DNA from: CAYIYO01 sp964367715
GTDB lineage: Bacteria; Chlamydiota; Chlamydiia; Chlamydiales; Criblamydiaceae
DNA length: 46,617 bases
Direction of reading: 5' to 3'
Assembly: GCA_964367715.1 (NCBI GenBank)
Contig: CAYIYO010000011.1
Coordinates: forward strand, 1 to 46,617
Made by a program: the position numbers and the translations under genes. The notes below the pieces were generated by a model, which did no database searches, was not told where the DNA came from, and saw only the letters and a program-made list of their open reading frames with translations. Position 1 is the stretch's first letter; each line of letters begins with the position of its first letter. This document shows, in pieces, positions 17,148 to 24,047 of the stretch.

Positions 17148-17390
17148 CTAGTCATCCAATGGTATCGCATTTACCTAAATTGTGGGATTTTGCGTAAAGT
17201 TGAGTCAAAAGGATAGCATACTAGAGGTTATCTGGCCATAATTCGAACCATAGCAGATTCGCCCTATAGTTTCCATGTTGGATAAAATAATTTTAAGTTA
17301 TTAATATTAAGTATCTTGAGAATTAATATAAAGAATTGTAGGGGGGATTCCTCTCGATTGTTATACTTATCTCAAAAATAAGAAGTTAAA

Positions 17391-19127
17391 ATGAGTATTC
17401 CCAGCATTTCCGCCATCAATAGCCCCCCCCGCTCTTTTTCCGTTCCTTTAGAATGCTTTGCATCTAACTTCGAACAAGAAAGCGGTTCTTCCCCTCTTTC
17501 ACAGCCTTCATATGGAGAAGACGATGTCGCCGAAGTGGGATGGATCGAATCCGCAAAATCCCTCTTTTTTGAATCCGAGCGCCCAGATGACTTTGAATGG
17601 AAAATTGACCGTTACCACGCAGTCCTCACTCAATTACAGGTCCACGCTTTAAAAATTAAAGACGAGATCTTTCAAAATGACCTAGAGGACCTTCCTTCTG
17701 TAATTTCTGAAATAATTACTTTTTTGGATGAGTTATCTCTTTCAGATAAAGAAATTTCTTTGAGTTATCTCGAGAGTCTTCGTCTTGGATATCAAACATT
17801 TATTAAAAAACTACGCACCCTTGGATGCCTCGCTCAAGGAGATGAATGGTTCGACATAGTCCAACAAACATCCACCAAAATTTCTCAGAAATCGGACGAT
17901 TTTTTTCTGAAACTATCAGAAGCCTTTATGACCCAACTCTCTCTTTCAGAAGAAGCATGCGCCCTTATTGAGAAATTTAGAGAACGCGGAGAACAGAATT
18001 ACCTCTCTTCTTCTCCACTTATTGAACCAACGATAAGTGAGCGACTAACCCTTACTCTTAAACAGATTTCAAATGTTCCAGGAGCTTTATGCGCCCCTCT
18101 AGCCGCACGCGCCTGCAATAGCGTACGGAAACATTGGGCTAACGTTTGGCTGTACGACCCCTTCACTCAAAGCAACATCCCTCAGTTTCTAGGAACCATC
18201 AACAAAAGTGATTCAGCAGGATCGACCACAGTAAACTTAATCGCGTTTGGAACCCCAACAATAGAGGGAGAGTACCGAATAGGGGACGACGCCCGTGTCA
18301 CAACAGAATTCCTAGGATTTCTTCTCTCCTATAAAGCTCAAAAAAAATCGCATCTCTATTTCATGCTTCAAGACATGCGCCCAGCTTTAACAGCCTACCC
18401 TTCATTAGAATATGTCCGTGGTGGAGTGGAGCACGGTCGTGTCCAAGCAATCTTAGAAATAGCATCAAATGAAAAATATGCCGGCGCACTTTTTTGCGTC
18501 GTACGTTCCAAAAATTCTCCTTTTTATTATCAAAACGGCCCCTACGATTCCGAAAATGATACCCAAACATTTATAAAAACACTCCTTGAACAAGAATTTG
18601 AAGTCGACAGCAAGGAATCAGGTAATTACTTTTCTCCTCAAGTAATAGAAGAAATTCCGGACCTAAGAGAAAGAGCAGAAAAAATTTGTCAAAATATCGC
18701 GCAGTCATTTTTTTTAGATAGGACAACGCTAACAAAAGAAGAACGTCAAATTTTTCTCGATCTATATGAAGACGAACTCGTTTGTCTTCTTGTCACACAA
18801 TTAGAGATAAACTCTTTAAGCTTCGGCTGCAAAGACACCGCCGATCGTTCAGGGGCCAGTGTTGCACGTTTTGTTGCTAATTTAAGTTTTAAGCAGGGGA
18901 TTACAGACGAAGCCGCATTTACTTCCTGCATCGAAGCTCTCGCATTCTCCAGAGCCCTCATGGTATGCAAACGCCCTCCTTTTAAACACCGCATCGACCG
19001 CGCCATTCAATCCATCGATTTTATGGATAAATACAGAGAAAAGTTAAAACAATTGCAAGTGGACAATGCACATTCGCTTATCCCCGTTATTAAAGGATTG
19101 TCTTTTGATTTAGGAGTCGCGACATGA
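17391..19127 (+). CDS. Orphan protein with a CX5R phosphatase-like loop (putative phosphoinositide phosphatase/effector)
   Basis: 578 residues, no recognised full-length family. The notable site is LSFGCKDTADRSGASVARF, with Cys480, five residues, then Arg486 and Ser487. This CX5R(S/T) loop is like the active-site P-loop of inositol-polyphosphate 4-phosphatase and SopB/IpgD effectors (CKSxKDRTG), and preceding residues QLEINSL also recall their NEL box. The N-terminal 25 residues are rich in Ser/Pro/Ile with few charges (MSIPSISAINSPPRSF), as in many type III secretion leaders. There is no Sec signal peptide or membrane segment. Residues about 70-200 look helical. The stop overlaps the tsaB start (ATGA), so it is translationally coupled to a housekeeping gene although it is probably an accessory insertion between lon and tsaB. 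A phosphatase function is inferred from one motif only. Confidence 0.6.
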   Translation: MSIPSISAINSPPRSFSVPLECFASNFEQESGSSPLSQPSYGEDDVAEVGWIESAKSLFFESERPDDFEWKIDRYHAVLTQLQVHALKIKDEIFQNDLEDLPSVISEIITFLDELSLSDKEISLSYLESLRLGYQTFIKKLRTLGCLAQGDEWFDIVQQTSTKISQKSDDFFLKLSEAFMTQLSLSEEACALIEKFRERGEQNYLSSSPLIEPTISERLTLTLKQISNVPGALCAPLAARACNSVRKHWANVWLYDPFTQSNIPQFLGTINKSDSAGSTTVNLIAFGTPTIEGEYRIGDDARVTTEFLGFLLSYKAQKKSHLYFMLQDMRPALTAYPSLEYVRGGVEHGRVQAILEIASNEKYAGALFCVVRSKNSPFYYQNGPYDSENDTQTFIKTLLEQEFEVDSKESGNYFSPQVIEEIPDLRERAEKICQNIAQSFFLDRTTLTKEERQIFLDLYEDELVCLLVTQLEINSLSFGCKDTADRSGASVARFVANLSFKQGITDEAAFTSCIEALAFSRALMVCKRPPFKHRIDRAIQSIDFMDKYREKLKQLQVDNAHSLIPVIKGLSFDLGVAT

Positions 19128-19792
19128 CCTCTCTTCTTATCGATACTGCAACGGAATATGGAGTCGTCATATTTTTTGATGAGACTCATATTCTTTATCA
19201 ACAAATAATTTCTATTGGGTTCAACCATTCAAAATTACTTCTGTTAGCGGTGGAAAAAGGTCTTAAAGAACTGAAGATCAACCCTAAAGAACTAAAATAC
19301 GTCGCCGTAGGCGGGGGCCCAGGATCCTACACAGGTATCCGCGTCGGGGTTGTCGTCGCCAAAGCCCTCGCCTATGTTGCTAAGATTCCGGTTGTGAGTT
19401 TCTCTTCTCTCGAAGGGTTCATCCCACCCCACGACTGCTCCTTCACGGCTCTTATCGACGCCAAAATTAGCGGCGCCTATGCCCTCTTTGGCACTAGAAA
19501 AAATGGAATCATCACCTACTCTTCTCCCCCCACTGCAAGGCCCTTAGACTCTATAGAAGAGGACTTAAAACGTTATCCAACACTAGTCACCCCTAACTCC
19601 TCTTCGCTCAAACAAAAACTCTCAAAGCTTTATCCAGCCCTTTCTTTGGAATGGATCGATACTCCACCCCACCCTCAACATTTAGTCGAAATCGCCCGAC
19701 AAAAGTTCTCAGAAGGTCAATTTTCCAAAGAAGGCAATGTCAATATTCTCTACCTTCGCAAAACCCAAGCGGAAATTGAACGCGGTCTTTAG
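19124..19792 (+). CDS. tsaB: tRNA N6-adenosine threonylcarbamoylation protein TsaB
   Basis: Partner of TsaD and TsaE in making the t6A modification at position 37 of ANN-reading tRNAs. 222 residues, typical. It opens with the ASKHA-fold sequence TSLLIDTATEYGVVIFFD and has the family glycine block AVGGGPGSYTGIRVG (61-75) followed by AKALAYVAKIPVVSFSSLEG. It has lost catalytic activity in the family and works as a scaffold. In Chlamydia the same gene (yeaZ, CT343) precedes rpsU and dnaJ, exactly as here. Its start lies within the stop of the preceding putative phosphatase gene. Confidence 0.93.
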   Translation: MTSLLIDTATEYGVVIFFDETHILYQQIISIGFNHSKLLLLAVEKGLKELKINPKELKYVAVGGGPGSYTGIRVGVVVAKALAYVAKIPVVSFSSLEGFIPPHDCSFTALIDAKISGAYALFGTRKNGIITYSSPPTARPLDSIEEDLKRYPTLVTPNSSSLKQKLSKLYPALSLEWIDTPPHPQHLVEIARQKFSEGQFSKEGNVNILYLRKTQAEIERGL

Positions 19793-19843
19793 TCAATGAA
19801 ATTGTTTAAATTTCAAATTCGTTTGCCTGTGTTGACGTTTTCC

Positions 19844-19872
19844 TTGCTAAATATGCAGAGGTTTACTATGAT
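19844..19872 (+). promoter_or_regulatory. Predicted sigma-66/sigma-70-type promoter for rpsU
   Basis: TTGCTA at 19844-19849 and TATGAT at 19867-19872 are separated by 17 bases, close to consensus. Transcription would begin near 19879, giving a leader of about 65 bases before rpsU. The -35 and following bases (TTGCTAAATAT) are also found in the predicted promoter of the superoxide dismutase gene at 45548. Confidence 0.5.
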
Positions 19873-19943
19873 TTTAGCTATCCGCAAGGCGTTGCCGCGC
19901 GTTGGTATATGTTTAAATCGTGATAACCAGGAAAGAGAGGGAC

Positions 19944-20117
19944 ATGACAACTGTAAAAGTTCGTCCAGGCGACTCCATTGATAAAGCACTTCGTTCTTTG
20001 AAAAAAAGACTCGATAAAGAAGGCGTAATGAAGGCTGTAAAAGCCCATCGCTTTTACTCCAAACCTTCGATCAGAAAACGCGCAAAATCCAAAGCTGCCG
20101 TAAAATACAAGCGATAA
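19944..20117 (+). CDS. rpsU: 30S ribosomal protein bS21
   Basis: Small basic ribosomal protein involved in translation initiation. 57 residues from the ATG at 19944, which follows AGGAAAGAGAGG; an in-frame start eight codons upstream (19920) would swallow that ribosome site and is rejected. The sequence MTTVKVRPGDSIDKALRSLK and the C-terminal Arg/Lys-rich YSKPSIRKRAKSKAAVKYK are typical of the family. It sits between tsaB and dnaJ as in Chlamydia (CT342) and has its own predicted promoter and terminator. Confidence 0.95.
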   Translation: MTTVKVRPGDSIDKALRSLKKRLDKEGVMKAVKAHRFYSKPSIRKRAKSKAAVKYKR

Positions 20118-20169
20118 GATTCTTGGAGAAGCAATTCTCCTTTGCCGTTTTACCATAGAAAAAAATGAA

Positions 20170-20212
20170 AGGTATATGCACAGCACTGTGTATATACCTG
20201 TTTTATTATTTT
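20170..20212 (+). terminator. Strong hairpin plus T-rich tract after rpsU, just upstream of dnaJ
   Basis: A 13-base stem (20170-20182 with 20187-20199, one mismatch) encloses a GCAC loop and is followed by GTTTTATTATTTTT. This is a good intrinsic terminator for rpsU. It ends only about 30-40 bases before the dnaJ start, leaving little room for a dnaJ promoter, so it may instead or also be an operator or attenuator for dnaJ. It is not a CIRCE element (no GAGTGC half-sites). Confidence 0.7.
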
Positions 20213-20239
20213 TAGTTCCCCCAAATAAGTTGTACGCAC

Positions 20240-21394
20240 ATGTCTGATTACTACGAATTATTAGAAGTCTCTAAAGACGCCTCCGCAGCAGAAATTAAAA
20301 AAGCTTACCGCAAAAAAGCCCTCCAATTTCATCCCGATAAAAATCAGGGAAACCCCAATGCGGAAAAACAATTCAAAGGGATATCAGAAGCATATGAGGT
20401 CCTAAGTGACGAAAATAAACGTCGTCTCTACGACCGCTACGGCAAAGAGGGGGTTCAACATGGAGCAGGGGGCCATCCTGGTGGCGCACACCACGCCTCT
20501 ATGGACGAAGCCTTACGCACCTTCATGAACGCTTTTGGCGGCGGCGGGGGCGGGGGAGAAGCAATTTTCGAAAGCTTCTTCGGCGGGGGCGGACAAAACC
20601 AACGCTCACAGGCACGTCAACAAGGCGCCAGCAAACGCGTCAACATCACTGTCAGCTTCGTTGAAGCCGCAAAAGGCACTGAAAAAGAACTCGCCATCAC
20701 GAATTACGTCACATGCTCTACATGCAATGGCAAAGGCGCCGCTTCCAGCAGCGGAATCCGTCGCTGCGACAAGTGCAAAGGCCAAGGTCAAGTCTACGAA
20801 CAGCGCGGCTTCTTTAGCATGTCAATGAATTGCCCAAAATGCAATGGCGAAGGTCAAGTCATCACCGACCCCTGCACCAAATGCAACGGACACGGCGTCT
20901 CCAAAGATAAACAACACGTTAAAGTCACTATCCCCCCAGGCGTAGACTCCGGTATGCGCCTTCGCATGAGCGGCTACGGCGATGCAGGTCCTAACGGAGG
21001 CCCTCCAGGCGACCTCTACGTCTTCATCACCGTTCAAGACCACGAAGTCTTTCAACGTGAAGGTAACGACATCATCCTAGACCTTCCAATTAGCTTCACA
21101 GAAGCTGCTCTAGGTTGCAAAAAAGAAGTTCCTTCTCTCTTTAACCACACCTGCCGTATTACCATTCCTTCCGGAACACAAAACGGCAAGGTCTTCCGCG
21201 TACGCAACGAAGGATTCCCCAACGTCCATAGCTCGACAAAAGGCGATCTCCTCGTACGCATCTTCATCGAAACACCCACAAATCTGTCAACAGAACAACA
21301 AGAATTATTAGAAAAATTTGCTACCATGGAACGTCCCGCAAACCTTCCTCAACGCAAATCCTTTCTCGATAAAATAAAATCAATATTCTCGTAA
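20240..21394 (+). CDS. dnaJ: Chaperone DnaJ
   Basis: Hsp40 co-chaperone that stimulates DnaK ATPase. 384 residues. The J domain (1-70) has the HPD motif at 31-33 (LQFHPDKNQGN). A Gly-rich region (about 75-130) contains poly-Gly runs. The zinc-binding domain has four CxxCxGxG repeats: CSTCNGKG, CDKCKGQG, CPKCNGEG and CTKCNGHG. The C-terminal substrate-binding domain follows from about 220 (VKVTIPPGVDSGMRLRMSGY). It follows rpsU, as in Chlamydia (CT341). There is no evident ribosome-binding site before the ATG and a strong hairpin lies just upstream, so translation or transcription control there is possible. Confidence 0.97.
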   Translation: MSDYYELLEVSKDASAAEIKKAYRKKALQFHPDKNQGNPNAEKQFKGISEAYEVLSDENKRRLYDRYGKEGVQHGAGGHPGGAHHASMDEALRTFMNAFGGGGGGGEAIFESFFGGGGQNQRSQARQQGASKRVNITVSFVEAAKGTEKELAITNYVTCSTCNGKGAASSSGIRRCDKCKGQGQVYEQRGFFSMSMNCPKCNGEGQVITDPCTKCNGHGVSKDKQHVKVTIPPGVDSGMRLRMSGYGDAGPNGGPPGDLYVFITVQDHEVFQREGNDIILDLPISFTEAALGCKKEVPSLFNHTCRITIPSGTQNGKVFRVRNEGFPNVHSSTKGDLLVRIFIETPTNLSTEQQELLEKFATMERPANLPQRKSFLDKIKSIFS

Positions 21395-21464
21395 TTATTG
21401 AATCATGTTCGATACATACCGAACCTGTTCCAATTTGGTTTTTTAGCTCTGTGAAAGTTCTCGC

Positions 21465-21520
21465 GGTTAAACGATTGCAAGTGGGTCAAACAATATGAAC
21501 CGACTTGCGATCGTTTAACC
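21465..21520. repeat. Inverted repeat, 18-base arms
   Basis: GGTTAAACGATTGCAAGT at 21465-21482 pairs with 21503-21520 with a single mismatch and a 20-base loop. It abuts the family A repeat copy directly, so it may be part of a composite element. Confidence 0.8.
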
Positions 21521-21570
21521 CCGGGGCTTTGACGCGCTCAGAAAGCCAAATTTTGAATTCACTTGTGTAT
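21521..21570 (+). repeat. Dispersed repeat family A copy
   Basis: CCGGGGCTTTGACGCGCTCA followed by GAAAGCCAAATTTTGAATTC and ACTTGTGTAT. It matches the right half of the copies at 7525-7595 and 26681-26757. The left CACAAGTG arm is missing here. Confidence 0.8.
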
Positions 21571-21639
21571 GCGCAACTTCGGTTAATTATCTTGGTCTTT
21601 CAGACCTCAATATTATTTTCTTTCTTATCCAGGCCTCCA

Positions 21640-21693
21640 CTGCGTTCCGACCTTTGCCATAAGATACCGGCTCTTTGAGCCTGATGCAAATCG
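21640..21693 (+). repeat. Dispersed repeat family B copy
   Basis: Contains CGTTCCGACC, TAAGATACCGG and CTCTTTGAGCCTGATGCAAA. The minus strand of 33527-33582 reads CGCTCCGACC, TAAGATGCCGG and TTCTTTGAGCCTGATACAAC in the same order and spacing. No coding sense is apparent. Confidence 0.7.
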
Positions 21694-21950
21694 CTATTAC
21701 TTCATTAAAAATGCCAAACTCGAGCATTGCTGGCGCATTAAATGCCTAAAAACAGTGCCCACGCCTTAAATGATGCCCTCGTGACCGATTACGATATATA
21801 AACAAGGGAGTTCAAAAAAAACGACTCTTTATTTTACTTTTTAATGGCATAAAAATAATTTTATTATTTAAAATGTTTTTCTTTTATTTTGATAATAACT
21901 ATACTTAAACAGTTGATTTTTAAATAAACTATTTAATTTGGTTGTGTAAT

Positions 21951-22937
21951 ATGCATTTTCTTACTTTTGATACCCGAGGAACTCGTTTAACAGAATCACA
22001 AGAATGGGGTGTTCCAGTTGAGCCATTTTGCAATTCTGCGATAATCCGGAAGCTTCCTAACACTTCTAATATCCCTGAAAAAGCGCAAAATTCCAATTCA
22101 ATCGAAGAAAAAAAATACATTAACAACCTGTTTAAAACTGAATTATATCCTACTTTTTTACAACCAGTCGCTTTAAGACATATAGAAACGATTCACATGG
22201 CCGCAGAAAAACGAAATACACAAGCGCTTGTTGACACGGCCATTCATGCATTAGAACAATTAAATGAAAAAAAAGAAGAACAGACGGAAGATACTGCACA
22301 GCTTGTGAATCTTATTTTTAATAAGACCGTTATAATTTTATCGAATTTAAAAAAATTACAACGAAAAATTTCCCCTCAGCTAATCCATTTAGTCGACCTA
22401 TTTGTTTCCCACCAAACGCAAAAAATAGGGGGCATGTCTCAGCAATCTGCTGAATTATATCTACGAACAATAGAATTAATCGTTGCTTTTGAAAGCGATG
22501 AAAAAGTTAGAGGACTATGGGAAGCATTTCTTACAGACCCATATCTTTCATTAAAAGATGTCCGCATCGTCTCAAAAACCTTGGAAATATTATCGGACCG
22601 TATGAAAGCCATTCCTGTGGAAATGCTGGAGACTTTACTAAAAAGTAATTGCATGGAAGCATTCCTCAATTCAAAGGATCAAGGAGTACTATGCGATAAA
22701 ATAGTCTTTCATTCGCTTAATCACTTAAAATCGATTACAAATCCAGACGAACGAAAAGAATGGTTACTAGCAATTCTTGCATTTCGTTATACAGTTCCAT
22801 GCACAGCTCTTCTTCAAGACCAACCTCTGATAAGAGCATGCTTTGCCTTGCAAGACGATGAATTTATTAAAAAAGCGCAAGATGCCGCCCCTTACTTCTC
22901 GTTTGAAATCGCCCAAATTACACTGTTTCTAAAATGA
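21951..22937 (+). CDS. Hypothetical helical protein, unknown function
   Basis: About 328 residues from the ATG at 21951 (a TTG nine bases upstream is possible). I do not recognise it. The first 50 residues are Ser/Thr/Asn-rich and low in structure, and the rest is predicted mostly alpha-helical with regular Leu/Ile spacing, as in HEAT- or TPR-like helical bundles, but no clear repeat consensus is seen. There is no signal peptide or membrane segment. The region and its upstream DNA are noticeably more A/T-rich than neighbouring housekeeping genes. Its last 20 bases overlap, tail to tail, the end of the hydrolase gene on the other strand. Being lineage-specific with an unstructured N-terminus, it could be a secreted effector; this is speculative. 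Confidence 0.65.
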   Translation: MHFLTFDTRGTRLTESQEWGVPVEPFCNSAIIRKLPNTSNIPEKAQNSNSIEEKKYINNLFKTELYPTFLQPVALRHIETIHMAAEKRNTQALVDTAIHALEQLNEKKEEQTEDTAQLVNLIFNKTVIILSNLKKLQRKISPQLIHLVDLFVSHQTQKIGGMSQQSAELYLRTIELIVAFESDEKVRGLWEAFLTDPYLSLKDVRIVSKTLEILSDRMKAIPVEMLETLLKSNCMEAFLNSKDQGVLCDKIVFHSLNHLKSITNPDERKEWLLAILAFRYTVPCTALLQDQPLIRACFALQDDEFIKKAQDAAPYFSFEIAQITLFLK

Positions 22938-23736
22938 GTGGTATAACTTGCTGTGGGACATCATCAAAAATGAGTGGTCTACTAATTTGATGCTGCGGTG
23001 CAACGTACAACTCAAGTTGTATCCCATGCCCTTGTAAAATTTCACGAATAGTACTTAATGCCATTTCAGGAGAGTTACATTCACTTGAAAGGTGGGCAAG
23101 ATATACATGTTTTAGCCCTGGGTGCGCGATCTCTGCCAATAGCTGGCCACAGTCGTGATTAGATAAGTGTCCTGTTCGACTCAATACACGTTGTTTATAG
23201 ACCATTGGACGCGCACACGCATGCACCATAGAAGGTTCATGGTTAGCCTCAAGATATAAATAGTCACAGTCTCTTAGCTGATTTCTCACTAATGCTGTGG
23301 CAAACCCAAGATCGGCACAGATCCCTAATTTAATTTGATCGAATTTTATCGTAAACGCCACAGGATCCATCGTATCATGAGGGATACTGAAAGGATGAAT
23401 TTCTAAATCGCCAAATTGAAAAGATTCTCCTGTTCCAAAAATTTTAAATTTGGGACAGTCGCCAAAAGTGTTAACAATCCCTTTCGCTGTTTCTGCATTT
23501 GCTAAAACAGGAATCCCTAATTTATAGGCCATCACTTTCAATCCCTGAATGTGGTCACCATGGTCATGCGTAATCAAAATGGCGTCGATCTCTTCGAGAG
23601 TGACATTAATTTCGGCGAGTTTGGCGCGGGTCATTTTTGTGCTGAGGCCAGCATCAATCAAAATTTTTGTGTTATCAGTGCCAAGGTAGAGGCAGTTTCC
23701 TTTCGAACCCGAAGCCAGGGGACAGAATCCTTTCAT
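22918..23736 (-). CDS. MBL-fold metal-dependent hydrolase, WalJ/YycJ-like
   Basis: Metallo-beta-lactamase-fold hydrolase of about 272 residues. The metal-binding motif is THDHGDHIQGL with HDHGDH at 57-62; further ligands lie in PHDTMDPVAF, EANHEPSMV and RTGHLSNHDCG. This arrangement is that of the YycJ/WalJ group, predicted exonucleases or phosphodiesterases that affect DNA repair and cell-wall signalling in Firmicutes; a homologue exists in Chlamydia (CT380-like). The biochemical substrate cannot be deduced. It lies 80 bases after a small membrane protein gene at the end of the ftsK unit. In other bacteria WalJ has been linked to coordinating division with replication, so the ftsK neighbourhood is suggestive. 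Confidence 0.85.
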   Translation of the reverse strand: MKGFCPLASGSKGNCLYLGTDNTKILIDAGLSTKMTRAKLAEINVTLEEIDAILITHDHGDHIQGLKVMAYKLGIPVLANAETAKGIVNTFGDCPKFKIFGTGESFQFGDLEIHPFSIPHDTMDPVAFTIKFDQIKLGICADLGFATALVRNQLRDCDYLYLEANHEPSMVHACARPMVYKQRVLSRTGHLSNHDCGQLLAEIAHPGLKHVYLAHLSSECNSPEMALSTIREILQGHGIQLELYVAPQHQISRPLIFDDVPQQVIPLILETV

Positions 23737-23816
23737 GAAAAATCTCAGTTATATATGCGGTTGTGTCTTTTAATATTTTCGGAGATATTACACGATTTGT
23801 CTAAAGAGTGCACGCA

Positions 23817-24047
23817 TTAACGCAGGCGTTCTCTGATAGGCATAAAGCAGATAATGCCCATGCACATAAACAGAGCAGCCATCATATAATAACCCTCACT
23901 GTCTTGGATGAAGTTAAGTGATTGATTGTCATTGATATAGGCAAATGCGGTCAGAAAAACAGAAAATAATAAAAGCACAAACCCAAAAGTTCTCAGCCGC
24001 TTTTGTTGCCGATGGTGCCCACCCGTCATTCCAGTCATTTCTTTCAT
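23817..24047 (-). CDS. Small membrane protein, unknown function
   Basis: 76 residues. Two hydrophobic segments are visible, FGFVLLLFSVFLTAFAY (about 21-37) and MMAALFMCMGIICFM (about 54-68), with basic residues before the first, so both termini are probably cytoplasmic. Its ATG overlaps the ftsK stop (ATGA), which argues for translation coupled to ftsK. I do not recognise the family. The length is short, and the call depends mainly on the tight coupling and the membrane profile. Confidence 0.55.
   Translation of the reverse strand: MKEMTGMTGGHHRQQKRLRTFGFVLLLFSVFLTAFAYINDNQSLNFIQDSEGYYMMAALFMCMGIICFMPIRERLR

Larger units (their letters stand above)
21395..21950. other. 556-base gene-free stretch with repeats
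   Basis: No credible gene. It holds a hairpin at 21465-21520, a copy of dispersed repeat family A (21521-21570), a copy of family B (21640-21693), and an A/T-rich segment (about 21800-21950) that must contain the promoter of the orphan gene at 21951. I could not fix a promoter with confidence. Confidence 0.7.

Noticed and set aside
19796..19981. 61-codon open frame before rpsU
   Set aside because: It covers the predicted rpsU promoter and overlaps rpsU in another frame; the sequence has no family features.
20170..20199. CIRCE heat-shock operator before dnaJ
   Set aside because: The palindrome lacks the GAGTGCTAA half-site and the nine-base spacer; it fits a terminator better.
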